Positions 44,802 through 53,408 of a DNA stretch of 64,000 nt are shown here, piece by piece (the first letter of the stretch is position 1; every line of letters begins with the position of its first letter). Origin of the DNA: Candidatus Thalassarchaeum sp. (GTDB taxonomy: Archaea > Thermoplasmatota > Poseidoniia > Poseidoniales > Thalassarchaeaceae); assembly GCA_022449345.1 (NCBI GenBank), contig JAKURL010000005.1, forward strand, positions 1 to 64,000, written 5' to 3'. The translations under genes and the position numbers were made by a program. The notes under the pieces are model-generated. The model did not search any database. It had not been told where the DNA came from and worked only from the letters and a program-made list of their open reading frames with translations.

Positions 44802-46280
44802 TCAGGCCAGCCCCTCAGTCAACTGGTCAAGTAATTCGTCCAATTCATCTTCTTCCGGCATCAAAGCGGCTGCTTCTTGAGCTGCAAATAACGCCGAGGT
44901 AGTCTGCCCCATCTCTAGGTGGGCGCGTGCAAGATTTGCCCATGCCGCCCCTCTCTCACAGTAGTTGACTGAATTAATCGCTCCACGGAACCATTTGATA
45001 GCCATCTCAGCTTGACCACGTTGCAGCAACGCCTCCCCAATTTCGTTCCATGAACCACCGTAGTTTGGATTTGTTTCAATAGCACGTCGTTGCCAAGCCA
45101 ATCCATCTTCTTCATCATCGGCGAAGGTCATTCCAAGATAGCACGCAGCCTCTGGAGATGGACTGAGTTGGAAGGAAGTTCCGTGATGTTCGGCGGCTAC
45201 GCGAAGGATGCCAAGCCTCTGCAACACGTTACCCATACGAAACAAGTCTTGAGCCAAAACTTCACGGAGGTCCACACCAATTCCTTCACTTTCTGTTGTA
45301 GCTTCTACCTCACCCCATACTTCTTCGATCATTTCCAACAGAGCCGAAGGCCCCATTCTATCTCTGGTAGGATTTTCGTTAGCATGCATCCAAGCCGCCT
45401 TGACGGAAGTAGTCTTCGACTCAGGTAAGGCCGGCATCTCAACTATGGGCGCCAAATCACATAGTGACTGCGCAATTTCATCTGGAATCATGTCAACATT
45501 CCAAATCGCCAACCACTGAGCTTGAAACTCACCCTCCCCCTGTCGAGTAATGGTCTGTAGAACAGTACCGGTATTTTCTCCAATTGCAGTAATCGCAATT
45601 CCCTCGAAAGAAAGCCGCATCAACAAACCAACAGGTACTCTTGGCAATCCACCGGTTACCAATATCTTGTCCCAGCCATCTTCGGGTGTGCCCTTGTAGA
45701 GGTCTTCAATTCCACACCATTCTATCTGACACCCACAGGCATCGGCGACGATGTCTAGTCGTAGGGCACTCCAGCGTCGTTGCAGTTCTGCACGCCGAAC
45801 CTCATCAACTTCGACAATCCTCAATCTTAAGACGCCCAATTGCATCAGAATTTCAGTCCACCAATTCCCGCGAGGCGCGACCAACATCACAGAGTCGCCA
45901 CGCTCAATCTCCAACATTTGAATCACTTGAGCGGTTTCGTAAATCCCAGGAAGCAGAGAGTTCGGAGCATCCACATCGGACCACCAAGGCATTCGCAAAG
46001 CGCTACCTTCGATGTTAACACCATCTTCACCAATTGGCAAAGGTAGTGCATGTACTCCACGTGGTGAGCGTAACAGCACATCACGTATTTCATCATCTTC
46101 AATCGCCCCCATGAGAACTAGGCGCTCAACAGTCTCAGCATAAGGAGCCAATCCAGGCCATGTCCTAACAAGTGGGAGCGCATTCAAATCGCAGTCCGAA
46201 CCGTCCTGAACGTTCCAATCTCTCTCCACGATTGTAAGTCTGCAATCTAGCCTATTGAAACCCCCGCCCATCCGATACAT
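44802..46280 (-). CDS. Isoaspartyl-methyltransferase-like domain fused to TPR repeats
   Basis: 492 residues. Residues about 55-280 follow the order of a PCMT (protein-L-isoaspartate methyltransferase) fold: ALPLPIGEDGVNIEGSAL, ETAQVIQMLEIERGDSVMLVAPRGNWWTEIL, RLRIVEVDEVRRA, DGWDKILVTGGLPRVP. The SAM-binding GxGxG is altered to APRGNWW. Residues about 365-490 are TPR-like helices (EEDGLAWQRRAIETNPNYG, AEMAIKWFRGAI). A SAM-independent or altered-substrate role is likely. ATG at 46280. Confidence 0.6.
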   Translation of the reverse strand: MYRMGGGFNRLDCRLTIVERDWNVQDGSDCDLNALPLVRTWPGLAPYAETVERLVLMGAIEDDEIRDVLLRSPRGVHALPLPIGEDGVNIEGSALRMPWWSDVDAPNSLLPGIYETAQVIQMLEIERGDSVMLVAPRGNWWTEILMQLGVLRLRIVEVDEVRRAELQRRWSALRLDIVADACGCQIEWCGIEDLYKGTPEDGWDKILVTGGLPRVPVGLLMRLSFEGIAITAIGENTGTVLQTITRQGEGEFQAQWLAIWNVDMIPDEIAQSLCDLAPIVEMPALPESKTTSVKAAWMHANENPTRDRMGPSALLEMIEEVWGEVEATTESEGIGVDLREVLAQDLFRMGNVLQRLGILRVAAEHHGTSFQLSPSPEAACYLGMTFADDEEDGLAWQRRAIETNPNYGGSWNEIGEALLQRGQAEMAIKWFRGAINSVNYCERGAAWANLARAHLEMGQTTSALFAAQEAAALMPEEDELDELLDQLTEGLA

Positions 46281-46343
46281 AGAGACGTCATTTTCGCCCC
46301 TTTTGTGAACGCGGATTATGACTGTATACTAGATAGATTCATC

Positions 46344-47135
46344 TCAGCAACTTCGACAACAAAGTTCGGCAACTGATTCGACAACCAAACTAGGATTCTG
46401 TGGGGCGGAAGCAAGGGTTTCTCGTGTCGCTTCACCTGAAAGGACTAGCACCCCATGAACCCCCGCTCGCTCTGCCATTTCCATATCTGTGTACAACCTA
46501 TCTCCTACCATCGCACACTCTTCCGGTGCCAGACCCAATTCCTCCACCTTGTGGAGAATCATTCCAGCATTTGGTTTCCCCGACACGTGGCTAGGTTTCT
46601 TCCCCGTCGTAGCTTCAAACAACGCCATGTATGCACCAGTATCTGGCAAACCTCCATCTGGCGATGGGCAGACAATATCGGGATGACTTACGACTAGAGG
46701 AACACCTCTATGCATGAGAATACTCGCAATACTCAATTTTTCATAAGTTATCTCTGTGTCATATCCAAGAACGACGTATTGAGGATCTGTAGAAGCAGTT
46801 TCTATACCCGAATCTTCTAGCATTTCCTTCATGCCTTCTGTTCCAACAAGATAGGTCTGGTTCACACCTTCCTTTGCAAGCCAAGCGAGCAAATCATGGG
46901 TCGACAATAGCACATCATCATCTGTTGCTGGGATGCCCATTCTTTGTAATTTTGAAACATATTGCTTCACCGAGCGACTCGAATTATTTGACAGAAAAAA
47001 CCTCTTAATTCCAACCTCTTCGAGTCGAGAGATGAACTCCAACGAACCTTCAATCAAATTGTCTCCGAGATATATTGTTCCATCTAGGTCTAGGAAAATC
47101 GCTTTAATTCCAGAAAGGGTTTTGTCGAGAACCAT
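46344..47135 (-). CDS. HAD-family phosphatase, NagD/p-nitrophenylphosphatase type
   Basis: 263 residues. FLDLDGTIYLG with the nucleophile Asp 16 and acid Asp 18, FLSNNSSRS as motif 2, GKPNAGMILHKVEELG with the motif-3 Lys, and MVGDRLYTDMEMA as motif 4. The C2-type cap lies between. Archaeal relatives act on small phosphate esters such as phosphoglycolate or nucleotides. ATG at 47135, 9 bases downstream of the geranylgeranyl reductase stop and same strand. Confidence 0.87.
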   Translation of the reverse strand: MVLDKTLSGIKAIFLDLDGTIYLGDNLIEGSLEFISRLEEVGIKRFFLSNNSSRSVKQYVSKLQRMGIPATDDDVLLSTHDLLAWLAKEGVNQTYLVGTEGMKEMLEDSGIETASTDPQYVVLGYDTEITYEKLSIASILMHRGVPLVVSHPDIVCPSPDGGLPDTGAYMALFEATTGKKPSHVSGKPNAGMILHKVEELGLAPEECAMVGDRLYTDMEMAERAGVHGVLVLSGEATRETLASAPQNPSLVVESVAELCCRSC

Positions 47136-47144
47136 TTAATCACT

Positions 47145-48557
47145 TCAGGGGAGGACGATTGTTTTGAATAGGAACCAAGGACTCCAGAGCTTCTTCTGAG
47201 CTTCTTTACTTGCAATCATTTCGGACATCATCTCTCCGATTTCTGGTTTCTTTGATGCACGCTTGACGAACCAATTAGTCAATTTCTTCCATTTCATCAT
47301 ACGCTGTAATTTTGTGGAATTACTCAATTCTTTACCCAAAGTGCCCCAAAGCTCTCTCATATATTCATCTGCGGCAGTTTCTGGAAATCCTTGCGAATGA
47401 GCAATTCGATCGAAATGAGCACTTGTCATTTTTGCAGTAAGCAATGCGTTTCCAATTCCCTCTCCACTGAATGGGTCGACTAGGCTGGCGGCATCTCCAA
47501 CTGTCATAGCTCCAGCCATCGCACTTCGGCGTGGCTGGAAAGAAGAGGGATTCCGTCTCGGCGAACCGAATGGTAATTGCCATCCTTTTGCAGATCCTTC
47601 CAACATCTTGGCCTTTGTGAATCGTTGCTTAAATCGAGGGTGCTCCTTGATCACCCAATCTTGGATTTTCTTCAGGGATTTTTTCCTTCCTTTCTGTTTT
47701 CTTTGCTCCGAGATTAGCATTCCAATTCCTACATTAACAAGTCCATCGCGTACAGGGAAGAGCCAGAAGTATCCTGGAAGAACCTCATCGATGAAGTGAA
47801 TCTCAATCGGCCCTTCATCCCCTTCAAATCCATCAACTCCTTCCCAATATTCACGATATCCTCCGCAAAAGTGCTCATCATCTCTGAATGGTTCTTCGAA
47901 GATATCAGAAACCATTGTTCGGGCAACGGGGCAGTTGTAACCACCCGCTCCTATGGTTACTCTAGCAGTATAGGCAAGCTCATCCCCTTCACCCCTTAGA
48001 CCGCCAGATTTTACCCGTACACCAGTAATTTTAGGACCATCTTCTGAAGTTTCATGTGTAACTTCTAGAACACTGAATCCCTGCAGGACAAATCCACCAT
48101 TTTCTCTAACAATTTGCTGCCCACGATAGAACATCAACCAGTCAAATTGTTGCCTAGGAAGTGCATATCCAGATTGCAAACCCTTTGCTTCATATGCCTC
48201 CTTTGGAAGCATGACCCTAACCTCTGAGCCATTTGCACTTCCAAATATGATTGAATCAACAACGTAATGAGGCGACTCATCCACTAATTGGAGAACTCCT
48301 AATTCCTTTGCATGGGACAGTGATTTACCACCCACAGCATCTCCACAGACCTTATCTCTTGGCCACACATCTTTCTCGATTAGCAATACCTTGCAACCAT
48401 TCATCGCGTTGTAGGCAGCCGCGGCGGACCCTCCTGGTCCTCCGCCGACTACAATGACATCAAAATCCGTCCCATCATCAGGGATAGAACCAGTCTCGAT
48501 TGGTTGTTTGTAGTCCAACACAACGCTCCCTCGGGCGTGCCTAACGTCGTTGTGCAT
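47145..48557 (-). CDS. Geranylgeranyl reductase family flavoprotein (archaeal lipid reductase)
   Basis: 470 residues. VIVVGGGPGGSAAAAYNA near residues 34-51 is the FAD-binding motif, DKVCGDAVGG the family's KxCGxxxxG box, and GDAASLVDPFSGEGIGNAL near 345-365 the second flavin motif. It saturates double bonds of digeranylgeranylglycerol lipids. The family usually needs ferredoxin, and one sits with GGGP synthase about 16 kb away. ATG at 48557. The C-terminus is basic and helical. Confidence 0.87.
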   Translation of the reverse strand: MHNDVRHARGSVVLDYKQPIETGSIPDDGTDFDVIVVGGGPGGSAAAAYNAMNGCKVLLIEKDVWPRDKVCGDAVGGKSLSHAKELGVLQLVDESPHYVVDSIIFGSANGSEVRVMLPKEAYEAKGLQSGYALPRQQFDWLMFYRGQQIVRENGGFVLQGFSVLEVTHETSEDGPKITGVRVKSGGLRGEGDELAYTARVTIGAGGYNCPVARTMVSDIFEEPFRDDEHFCGGYREYWEGVDGFEGDEGPIEIHFIDEVLPGYFWLFPVRDGLVNVGIGMLISEQRKQKGRKKSLKKIQDWVIKEHPRFKQRFTKAKMLEGSAKGWQLPFGSPRRNPSSFQPRRSAMAGAMTVGDAASLVDPFSGEGIGNALLTAKMTSAHFDRIAHSQGFPETAADEYMRELWGTLGKELSNSTKLQRMMKWKKLTNWFVKRASKKPEIGEMMSEMIASKEAQKKLWSPWFLFKTIVLP

Positions 48558-48604
48558 TCAAACTTCACCATCTAATTGATTGCCGCGACCCCTTGTCGGC
48601 ACAC

Positions 48605-48922
48605 ATGGAAGACACAGTCTGGGTTATCCAAACTACTCTACCAGGGGATTGGTCAGAGGCAATGGTGGGTGAATGGTGTTTTGATTTAGTAGAGAATGGC
48701 TTAACCGCTTGTGCTCAACATTCCAAAATTGCTTCCGTCTTTCGATGGGACGGTAAGGTGGAGAATGAAGTCGAATGGCGCATTCAGTGCAAAACCGACG
48801 CACCTCGAAAGCAACCATTGGTCGATGAAATCCACTCAAAACACCCTTACGATTTACCGATGATTATTTGTTTTGAGGCTAAAACCACGATGGATTACGC
48901 AGAATGGGTTGGCAAGAAATAA
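48605..48922 (+). CDS. cutA: CutA1-type divalent-ion tolerance protein
   Basis: 105 residues. VWVIQTTLP at the start, ENGLTACAQHS, SVFRWDGKVENEVEWRIQCKT and SKHPYDLPMIICFE are CutA1 signatures; it forms trimers. The role is not well known, linked to metal tolerance in E. coli. ATG at 48605 chosen over a TTG four codons upstream. Divergent from the lipid reductase (about 50 bases between starts). Confidence 0.88.
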   Translation: MEDTVWVIQTTLPGDWSEAMVGEWCFDLVENGLTACAQHSKIASVFRWDGKVENEVEWRIQCKTDAPRKQPLVDEIHSKHPYDLPMIICFEAKTTMDYAEWVGKK

Positions 48923-48985
48923 CTCCACCTCATTCATCTATACTCCTAGCGTTCACTTGATTTGCCCCCCCTATGTCCGAGGGCC

Positions 48986-50188
48986 ATGAATGAGAAGCAC
49001 TCCGACAAGGAGTTCGCTACGAGAGCTGTATGGTCTGGTACACAAAATATCGAGGGAGCAGCGGTCACCCCGATTTTCAATACCGCTACCTACCAACTAA
49101 CCGATGAGCGGTATGCAGGTTGGGCTGCAGGCGCTCAGCACACCACACTTTACTCGCGCCTTTCTAGTATCAACTCCGAAGGAGTTGCAATGAAAGTTGC
49201 ACAACTTGAAGGAGCCGAAGATGGCGAGGTATTCGCAAGCGGAATGGCTGCAATTTCAACGACCCTGATGTCTTTACTCTCTGAAGGAGACCACATGATA
49301 GCTAGCCCCGATTGCTATGGAGGCGCCTATGGCCTCATGACAGAAGATCTCCCTCGCTTTGGCATAGAAGTATCAATGGCAGACATGCGCGACCCATCCT
49401 CCTATGAAGCCGCCATTCAAGAGAACACCAAGATTCTCTATGTCGAGACAATTACCAATCCAGTCATCAAAGTATGTGATCTAGAAGCAATGGCTAACTT
49501 AGCAAAGAAACACAATCTCATCTCCATTGTCGACAATACATTCGCAACCCCTTGGGCCTGTAATCCAATCGATCTAGGATTCGATTTGGTAATCCACTCA
49601 GGTACCAAATACCTCGGCGGACATTCCGATTTAATCGCCGGAATAGTCGTCGGCCGCAAGGACCTAGTTTCAGAAATTTTCCCAAAGAAAGTCCACTTTG
49701 GTGGTGCCGCCGACCCGCACATGTGCTACATGCTCGAGAGGGGTATGAGAACCCTGCATGCTAGAATGCCAATTCACACTTCAAACGCTGCCGAATTGGC
49801 GCGCCGACTGGAGACTCACGATATGATTGAACACGTCAATCATCCGAGTCTTCCATCCAACTCTGATTACGAGGTAGGCCAAAGAATTACTCCGAAGGGA
49901 ACGGGTATGATGTCATTTGTTGTCAAGGGTGGCGACGAAGCGGCACTGACTTTCATTCGCAATCTTGACCTTATCTTTGAAGCCACCAGTCTTGGTGGCG
50001 TCGAGAGTTTGGTCGAATGTCCTTTCAATTCAAGCCACATGTTTGTCCCAGAGGAAGTTAGGAACGAAGCAGGAATAGTTCCTGGATTCGTCCGTCTGAG
50101 CGTCGGAATTGAGAGTGTTGAAGACCTTTGGAACGACATCTCTTCTGCACTTGCCGAAACAGAGAAACACCTCACCACTCTTGCTTGA
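48986..50188 (+). CDS. PLP-dependent trans-sulfuration enzyme (cystathionine gamma-synthase/lyase family)
   Basis: About 400 residues. YSRLSSINSEGVAMKVAQLEGAE and SGMAAISTTLMSLL in the N-terminal part, VETITNPVIKVCDLEAM, and HSGTKYLGGHSD with the PLP Lys near residue 208. Which reaction (MetB, MetC, cystathionine gamma-lyase or methionine gamma-lyase) cannot be told from sequence. It handles sulfur amino acids. ATG at 48986; ends 9 bases before the LysE gene, whose ribosome-binding site lies across its stop. Confidence 0.9.
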   Translation: MNEKHSDKEFATRAVWSGTQNIEGAAVTPIFNTATYQLTDERYAGWAAGAQHTTLYSRLSSINSEGVAMKVAQLEGAEDGEVFASGMAAISTTLMSLLSEGDHMIASPDCYGGAYGLMTEDLPRFGIEVSMADMRDPSSYEAAIQENTKILYVETITNPVIKVCDLEAMANLAKKHNLISIVDNTFATPWACNPIDLGFDLVIHSGTKYLGGHSDLIAGIVVGRKDLVSEIFPKKVHFGGAADPHMCYMLERGMRTLHARMPIHTSNAAELARRLETHDMIEHVNHPSLPSNSDYEVGQRITPKGTGMMSFVVKGGDEAALTFIRNLDLIFEATSLGGVESLVECPFNSSHMFVPEEVRNEAGIVPGFVRLSVGIESVEDLWNDISSALAETEKHLTTLA

Positions 50189-50195
50189 GGTGAGG
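50187..50195 (+). promoter_or_regulatory. Strong ribosome-binding site that supports a TTG start
   Basis: GAGGTGAGG lies 2-4 bases before the TTG at 50198 and overlaps the stop codon of the PLP enzyme gene. The match to the 16S 3' end and the short spacing explain why the TTG is used, and tie the two genes together in translation. Confidence 0.6.
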
Positions 50196-50197
50196 TC

Positions 50198-50797
50198 TTG
50201 AACGAAGCTGATTTTCTTGCTTTGCTAGTGTTCATCGTGCCGATGTGCTTCACACCTGGCCCGAACAATCTGCTTTGTGCGGCACATGGCTCACAACATG
50301 GATTCCGTGCAACGATTCCAATGACACTTGGGATGCTGGTTGGCTGGTCCAGTCTAGGGGTCGCAGTTGGTGTGGGAACCGTATTCATTGAAGAAAATCA
50401 GGAGATATTTCAAGCATTGACTTGGGTAGGCGCAGCCTACATTGCTTACTTGGGATGGAAAGTCGCAACATCTAATCCTAAATTGGAAGATTCGCAAGAG
50501 ACGGACCGCCTTGGATTCAAAACCGGCCTTATTCTACAAGTCGTGAACGGCAAGGCATGGATCCACTTTCTTGTTATGATGACAAGCTGGGGTTTGCTTT
50601 TCGGGAGTGGTATTTCTGGCAAGGTACTTCTAGTAATTCTCAACGCTTTGATAGGATACCCAGCAGTTCTGACTTGGGCGGCTTTTGGAATGGGGCTTCG
50701 CAAAATTTTCTCTTCCCCAGAAATGGCTAGAGTTCTGAATGGAGCGCTTGGTCTTTCTCTAATTTTAGTCGCGATTTGGGTTGCCCTTCCTCATTAG
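50198..50797 (+). CDS. LysE/RhtB-type amino-acid exporter
   Basis: 199 residues, six helices. FTPGPNNLLCAAHGSQHG is the family signature and VNGKAWIHFLVMMTSWG the conserved later helix. Its place right after a trans-sulfuration enzyme makes a sulfur amino acid, homoserine or threonine a plausible export substrate; this is inference. The TTG start is backed by the strong Shine-Dalgarno sequence at 50187-50195. Confidence 0.85.
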   Translation: MNEADFLALLVFIVPMCFTPGPNNLLCAAHGSQHGFRATIPMTLGMLVGWSSLGVAVGVGTVFIEENQEIFQALTWVGAAYIAYLGWKVATSNPKLEDSQETDRLGFKTGLILQVVNGKAWIHFLVMMTSWGLLFGSGISGKVLLVILNALIGYPAVLTWAAFGMGLRKIFSSPEMARVLNGALGLSLILVAIWVALPH

Positions 50798-50824
50798 GAA
50801 TAAGAAGAAAGATATTCCCGGAAA

Positions 50825-52522
50825 TCACGAAGTTATTGCCCCAGCCCCAGATACTTCAGCCAACCACTTCATCGAATTGACATAATCCTCTTTTGCGTCT
50901 AGTATGTCTTGGTTGAGTAAGGAATCTGCAGCGTCCCAAAGCGCGGTCATTGCAGGAACCCAATCACCACCTTTGTCTCTACTTGCCTCGTCAAATCTCC
51001 ACGCGTCGGATTCAGTACGGTCGTGAACTACCAGCCACGCCCATCCCATTGCAGCATCAAGTCCCTTTGCCTTTCGACACATGGCAACCGTTGATGCCAC
51101 ACCATCTTGAGCAGCCTTCCGAATCAAGACCTCTGCAAAATCAAGCGGAGAGGGTAAAGTGCCTTCTTCCCACGGCAGGCGCTCAAGTTTTCTAGCCGAG
51201 GATACAGATTCATTGAGTTCTCTCAAGAATGCCCCGAAACCCTGTTTTCTCTTCATTTGTTTCGCATGAATCTTCTCTGCTTCTCCCTCCTCAATTCCAA
51301 ACATTGATTGGAGAATTTCCATACCATTGTCTTCCCAAAGAGCCACTAGGATTGGATGACAGGAGCTGTCTTCGAATCGAATCACCTCGCTTTCGGAGTC
51401 CAAAACGACTCCATCGGAACGGACCAATACCCCCTCTTCCATTCCATCCAGAACAACCCCAAGGGCTTGTTTTTCTTCCTCACTACCTTGAAGATGATTG
51501 AGGAAATCTTCACGCGCATTGCCATCAAACCAATGGTTGCCAGCGATGTAACCGTCCTCAATCGAGCTAAGAATTGCATTCCGACAAGAGCGTGCAAGCT
51601 TGTCGTCAGGAATCGCTAAATTCATCCAAGCAAGCAGAACCTCTTCGAGTTTTTCTCTTGCTTCTGCGGGCAATTCACGTTCGGCCGGCCAACCAACTGG
51701 CCTCCACATCCAGTCCGCTTCAGCGACAGCTGACATCTTGGGCGGCATCATTCCAAGCGCGATTGAGGGTACAAACGGTTCATCCCCTGTCTTTGCCAAA
51801 GCAGCGCCTGTAATTCCAACCTTTACCCCCTCAAAATCGAGTTTCAGCCAACCGGAATCGGAGAATTCACCATTTTCAACAACTTCTTCGTCCAATCCTT
51901 TTGAATATCTAATCTCTTCTCCAGTTAAATCAATACTCGATTTGTTGAGACTTTCATCAATCCACTCAGCAGGAGCAACCGCTTTCTGGCCCGAACAGAC
52001 AAATCCCCCGTCCCAAGAGAAGAACCACCAGCCCGCTTTGGCATGATCATCCCACACCAATAGCCTCAGTCGTGGGTGAGTGAAATTCTGAATCCCAACC
52101 ATATGGGATTGCTTCCCATTCCCCCTTCGAATAAAACTGGATGCTCCATAAATGGGGCTATTGTAGACTGAAACTGTTGAGGTATCCGCCTCTCCAGCGG
52201 CTAGCAAACTACCCGCTAAGGCCCTACCGACAACATTTCCTCTTCTTTTTCCCATTCTCCTGCTTAACCATCGACGGTTATGACGCTTCTTAGATATGGA
52301 ATCGATATCTCTCAGAGTAGCCGCTAACATATCTCTCCGTGGTTTACCCAACTCACATTCAATGTCTGGGACGAAGACTTCAGGATTATCTAGCAAAGTC
52401 TCAAGATTGTGGTCAATTCTTTGCTGAATTTGTTTCGAAGCCTTCTTGATTCCTCGCACCCGCACCTTTCTCTTTCGATTTTTGTCGCCAGGAAACTGAA
52501 CCTCGGCGGGGGGTCGTGCCAT
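50825..52522 (-). CDS. Large protein of unknown function downstream of dphB
   Basis: 565 residues, no known domain recognised. N-terminus basic (RKRKVRVRGIKKASKQ) with a second basic patch (SKKRHNRRWLSRRMGKRRGN). The middle has a Trp-rich stretch (AKAGWWFFSWDGGFVCSG), then acidic helices. No signal peptide or TM. Only 24 bases after the dphB stop, so probably one transcript with it. Basic N-terminus and its partner suggest a translation or RNA role, but there is no motif evidence. Confidence 0.7.
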   Translation of the reverse strand: MARPPAEVQFPGDKNRKRKVRVRGIKKASKQIQQRIDHNLETLLDNPEVFVPDIECELGKPRRDMLAATLRDIDSISKKRHNRRWLSRRMGKRRGNVVGRALAGSLLAAGEADTSTVSVYNSPIYGASSFIRRGNGKQSHMVGIQNFTHPRLRLLVWDDHAKAGWWFFSWDGGFVCSGQKAVAPAEWIDESLNKSSIDLTGEEIRYSKGLDEEVVENGEFSDSGWLKLDFEGVKVGITGAALAKTGDEPFVPSIALGMMPPKMSAVAEADWMWRPVGWPAERELPAEAREKLEEVLLAWMNLAIPDDKLARSCRNAILSSIEDGYIAGNHWFDGNAREDFLNHLQGSEEEKQALGVVLDGMEEGVLVRSDGVVLDSESEVIRFEDSSCHPILVALWEDNGMEILQSMFGIEEGEAEKIHAKQMKRKQGFGAFLRELNESVSSARKLERLPWEEGTLPSPLDFAEVLIRKAAQDGVASTVAMCRKAKGLDAAMGWAWLVVHDRTESDAWRFDEASRDKGGDWVPAMTALWDAADSLLNQDILDAKEDYVNSMKWLAEVSGAGAITS

Positions 52523-52546
52523 GATGTCTCCTCCACTTCCCTCGTT

Positions 52547-53374
52547 TCATGCTTGGTATCGCCTGCGCTCGTAAGCATCTCGCTCTAAACCCACGAATTT
52601 AGCAGGTAAAATCAGGCAATGAATTCGCCCACCGGTAATTTCCCCAATATCTAGTAAATCTCCAGACGCTACTCTCTGGTCTGGCGTGCCGAGGTCGCTG
52701 AGTAGTATCGCGTCCCAATTTGCAATAGGTGTGGCCATACTCTCTCGCCCCCCTCCCTCGTTTTCTACGAGTTTCTCAACCATCGCTTGTAAAATCTCAA
52801 TAGCCTGTTTAGGTTGCATTGGTTTTGGTTGTTTAACACCCATTCCTGTAGGGTCAAGATCTAACAGAACCAAGGTGTGTAGATTGTTGGTATAATTTGC
52901 ATCAATCATTTCCAAGGGAGATGTCGGCAAGTATTCCCCATATGCGAATGGAAGGGTTACCTGCCGGCCGAATCGATATGATTGGAGGCCGGACAATGAA
53001 ATCGCCAGAGAGGTTGCAGATAGTCCTGGAATAATAGAAAAATCGACTCCTTGCTCGGCACAGTGTGCTTCTAAATCAACATGAGTAGTCGCTTGCATAG
53101 GGTCTCCGACAACTAGCAAAGCGACCGAACTTTCTCTTGCTAAGGATAGTAACTCATTTGGTTCTTCAACCATCGGGCGCATGGCTCTTTTCCAATTTCC
53201 AACCAACCCTTCAAGACGCCCTTCTTGGTCTTCAGGTAAGGTAGCTGTGTAACCCTCTAGGAATCGATACTCACAGGCTCTGGCATGCTCGATGGCATCC
53301 GAGGTCATCAACCCAAGATCACCAGGTCCTAGGCCGATTAGCCAGAGACCGGGGGGGAGTCCGCCGTCCGTCAT
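52547..53374 (-). CDS. dphB: Diphthine synthase (methyltransferase for diphthamide)
   Basis: About 275 residues from the ATG at 53374. LWLIGLGPGDLGLMT with the SAM-binding GxGPGD, LVVGDPMQATTHVDLE, IIPGLSATSLAISLSGLQSYRFG and the YTNNLHTLVLLDLDP segment are the archaeal/eukaryotic Dph5 signatures. It trimethylates the modified His of elongation factor 2. The longer frame to 53770 overlaps trm5 and is not conserved, so 53374 is chosen. Divergent from trm5 with little spacing. Confidence 0.9.
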   Translation of the reverse strand: MTDGGLPPGLWLIGLGPGDLGLMTSDAIEHARACEYRFLEGYTATLPEDQEGRLEGLVGNWKRAMRPMVEEPNELLSLARESSVALLVVGDPMQATTHVDLEAHCAEQGVDFSIIPGLSATSLAISLSGLQSYRFGRQVTLPFAYGEYLPTSPLEMIDANYTNNLHTLVLLDLDPTGMGVKQPKPMQPKQAIEILQAMVEKLVENEGGGRESMATPIANWDAILLSDLGTPDQRVASGDLLDIGEITGGRIHCLILPAKFVGLERDAYERRRYQA

Positions 53375-53408
53375 GGTGAAGCGGGGGGCGTGCCTGCCCG
53401 TCATCAAC

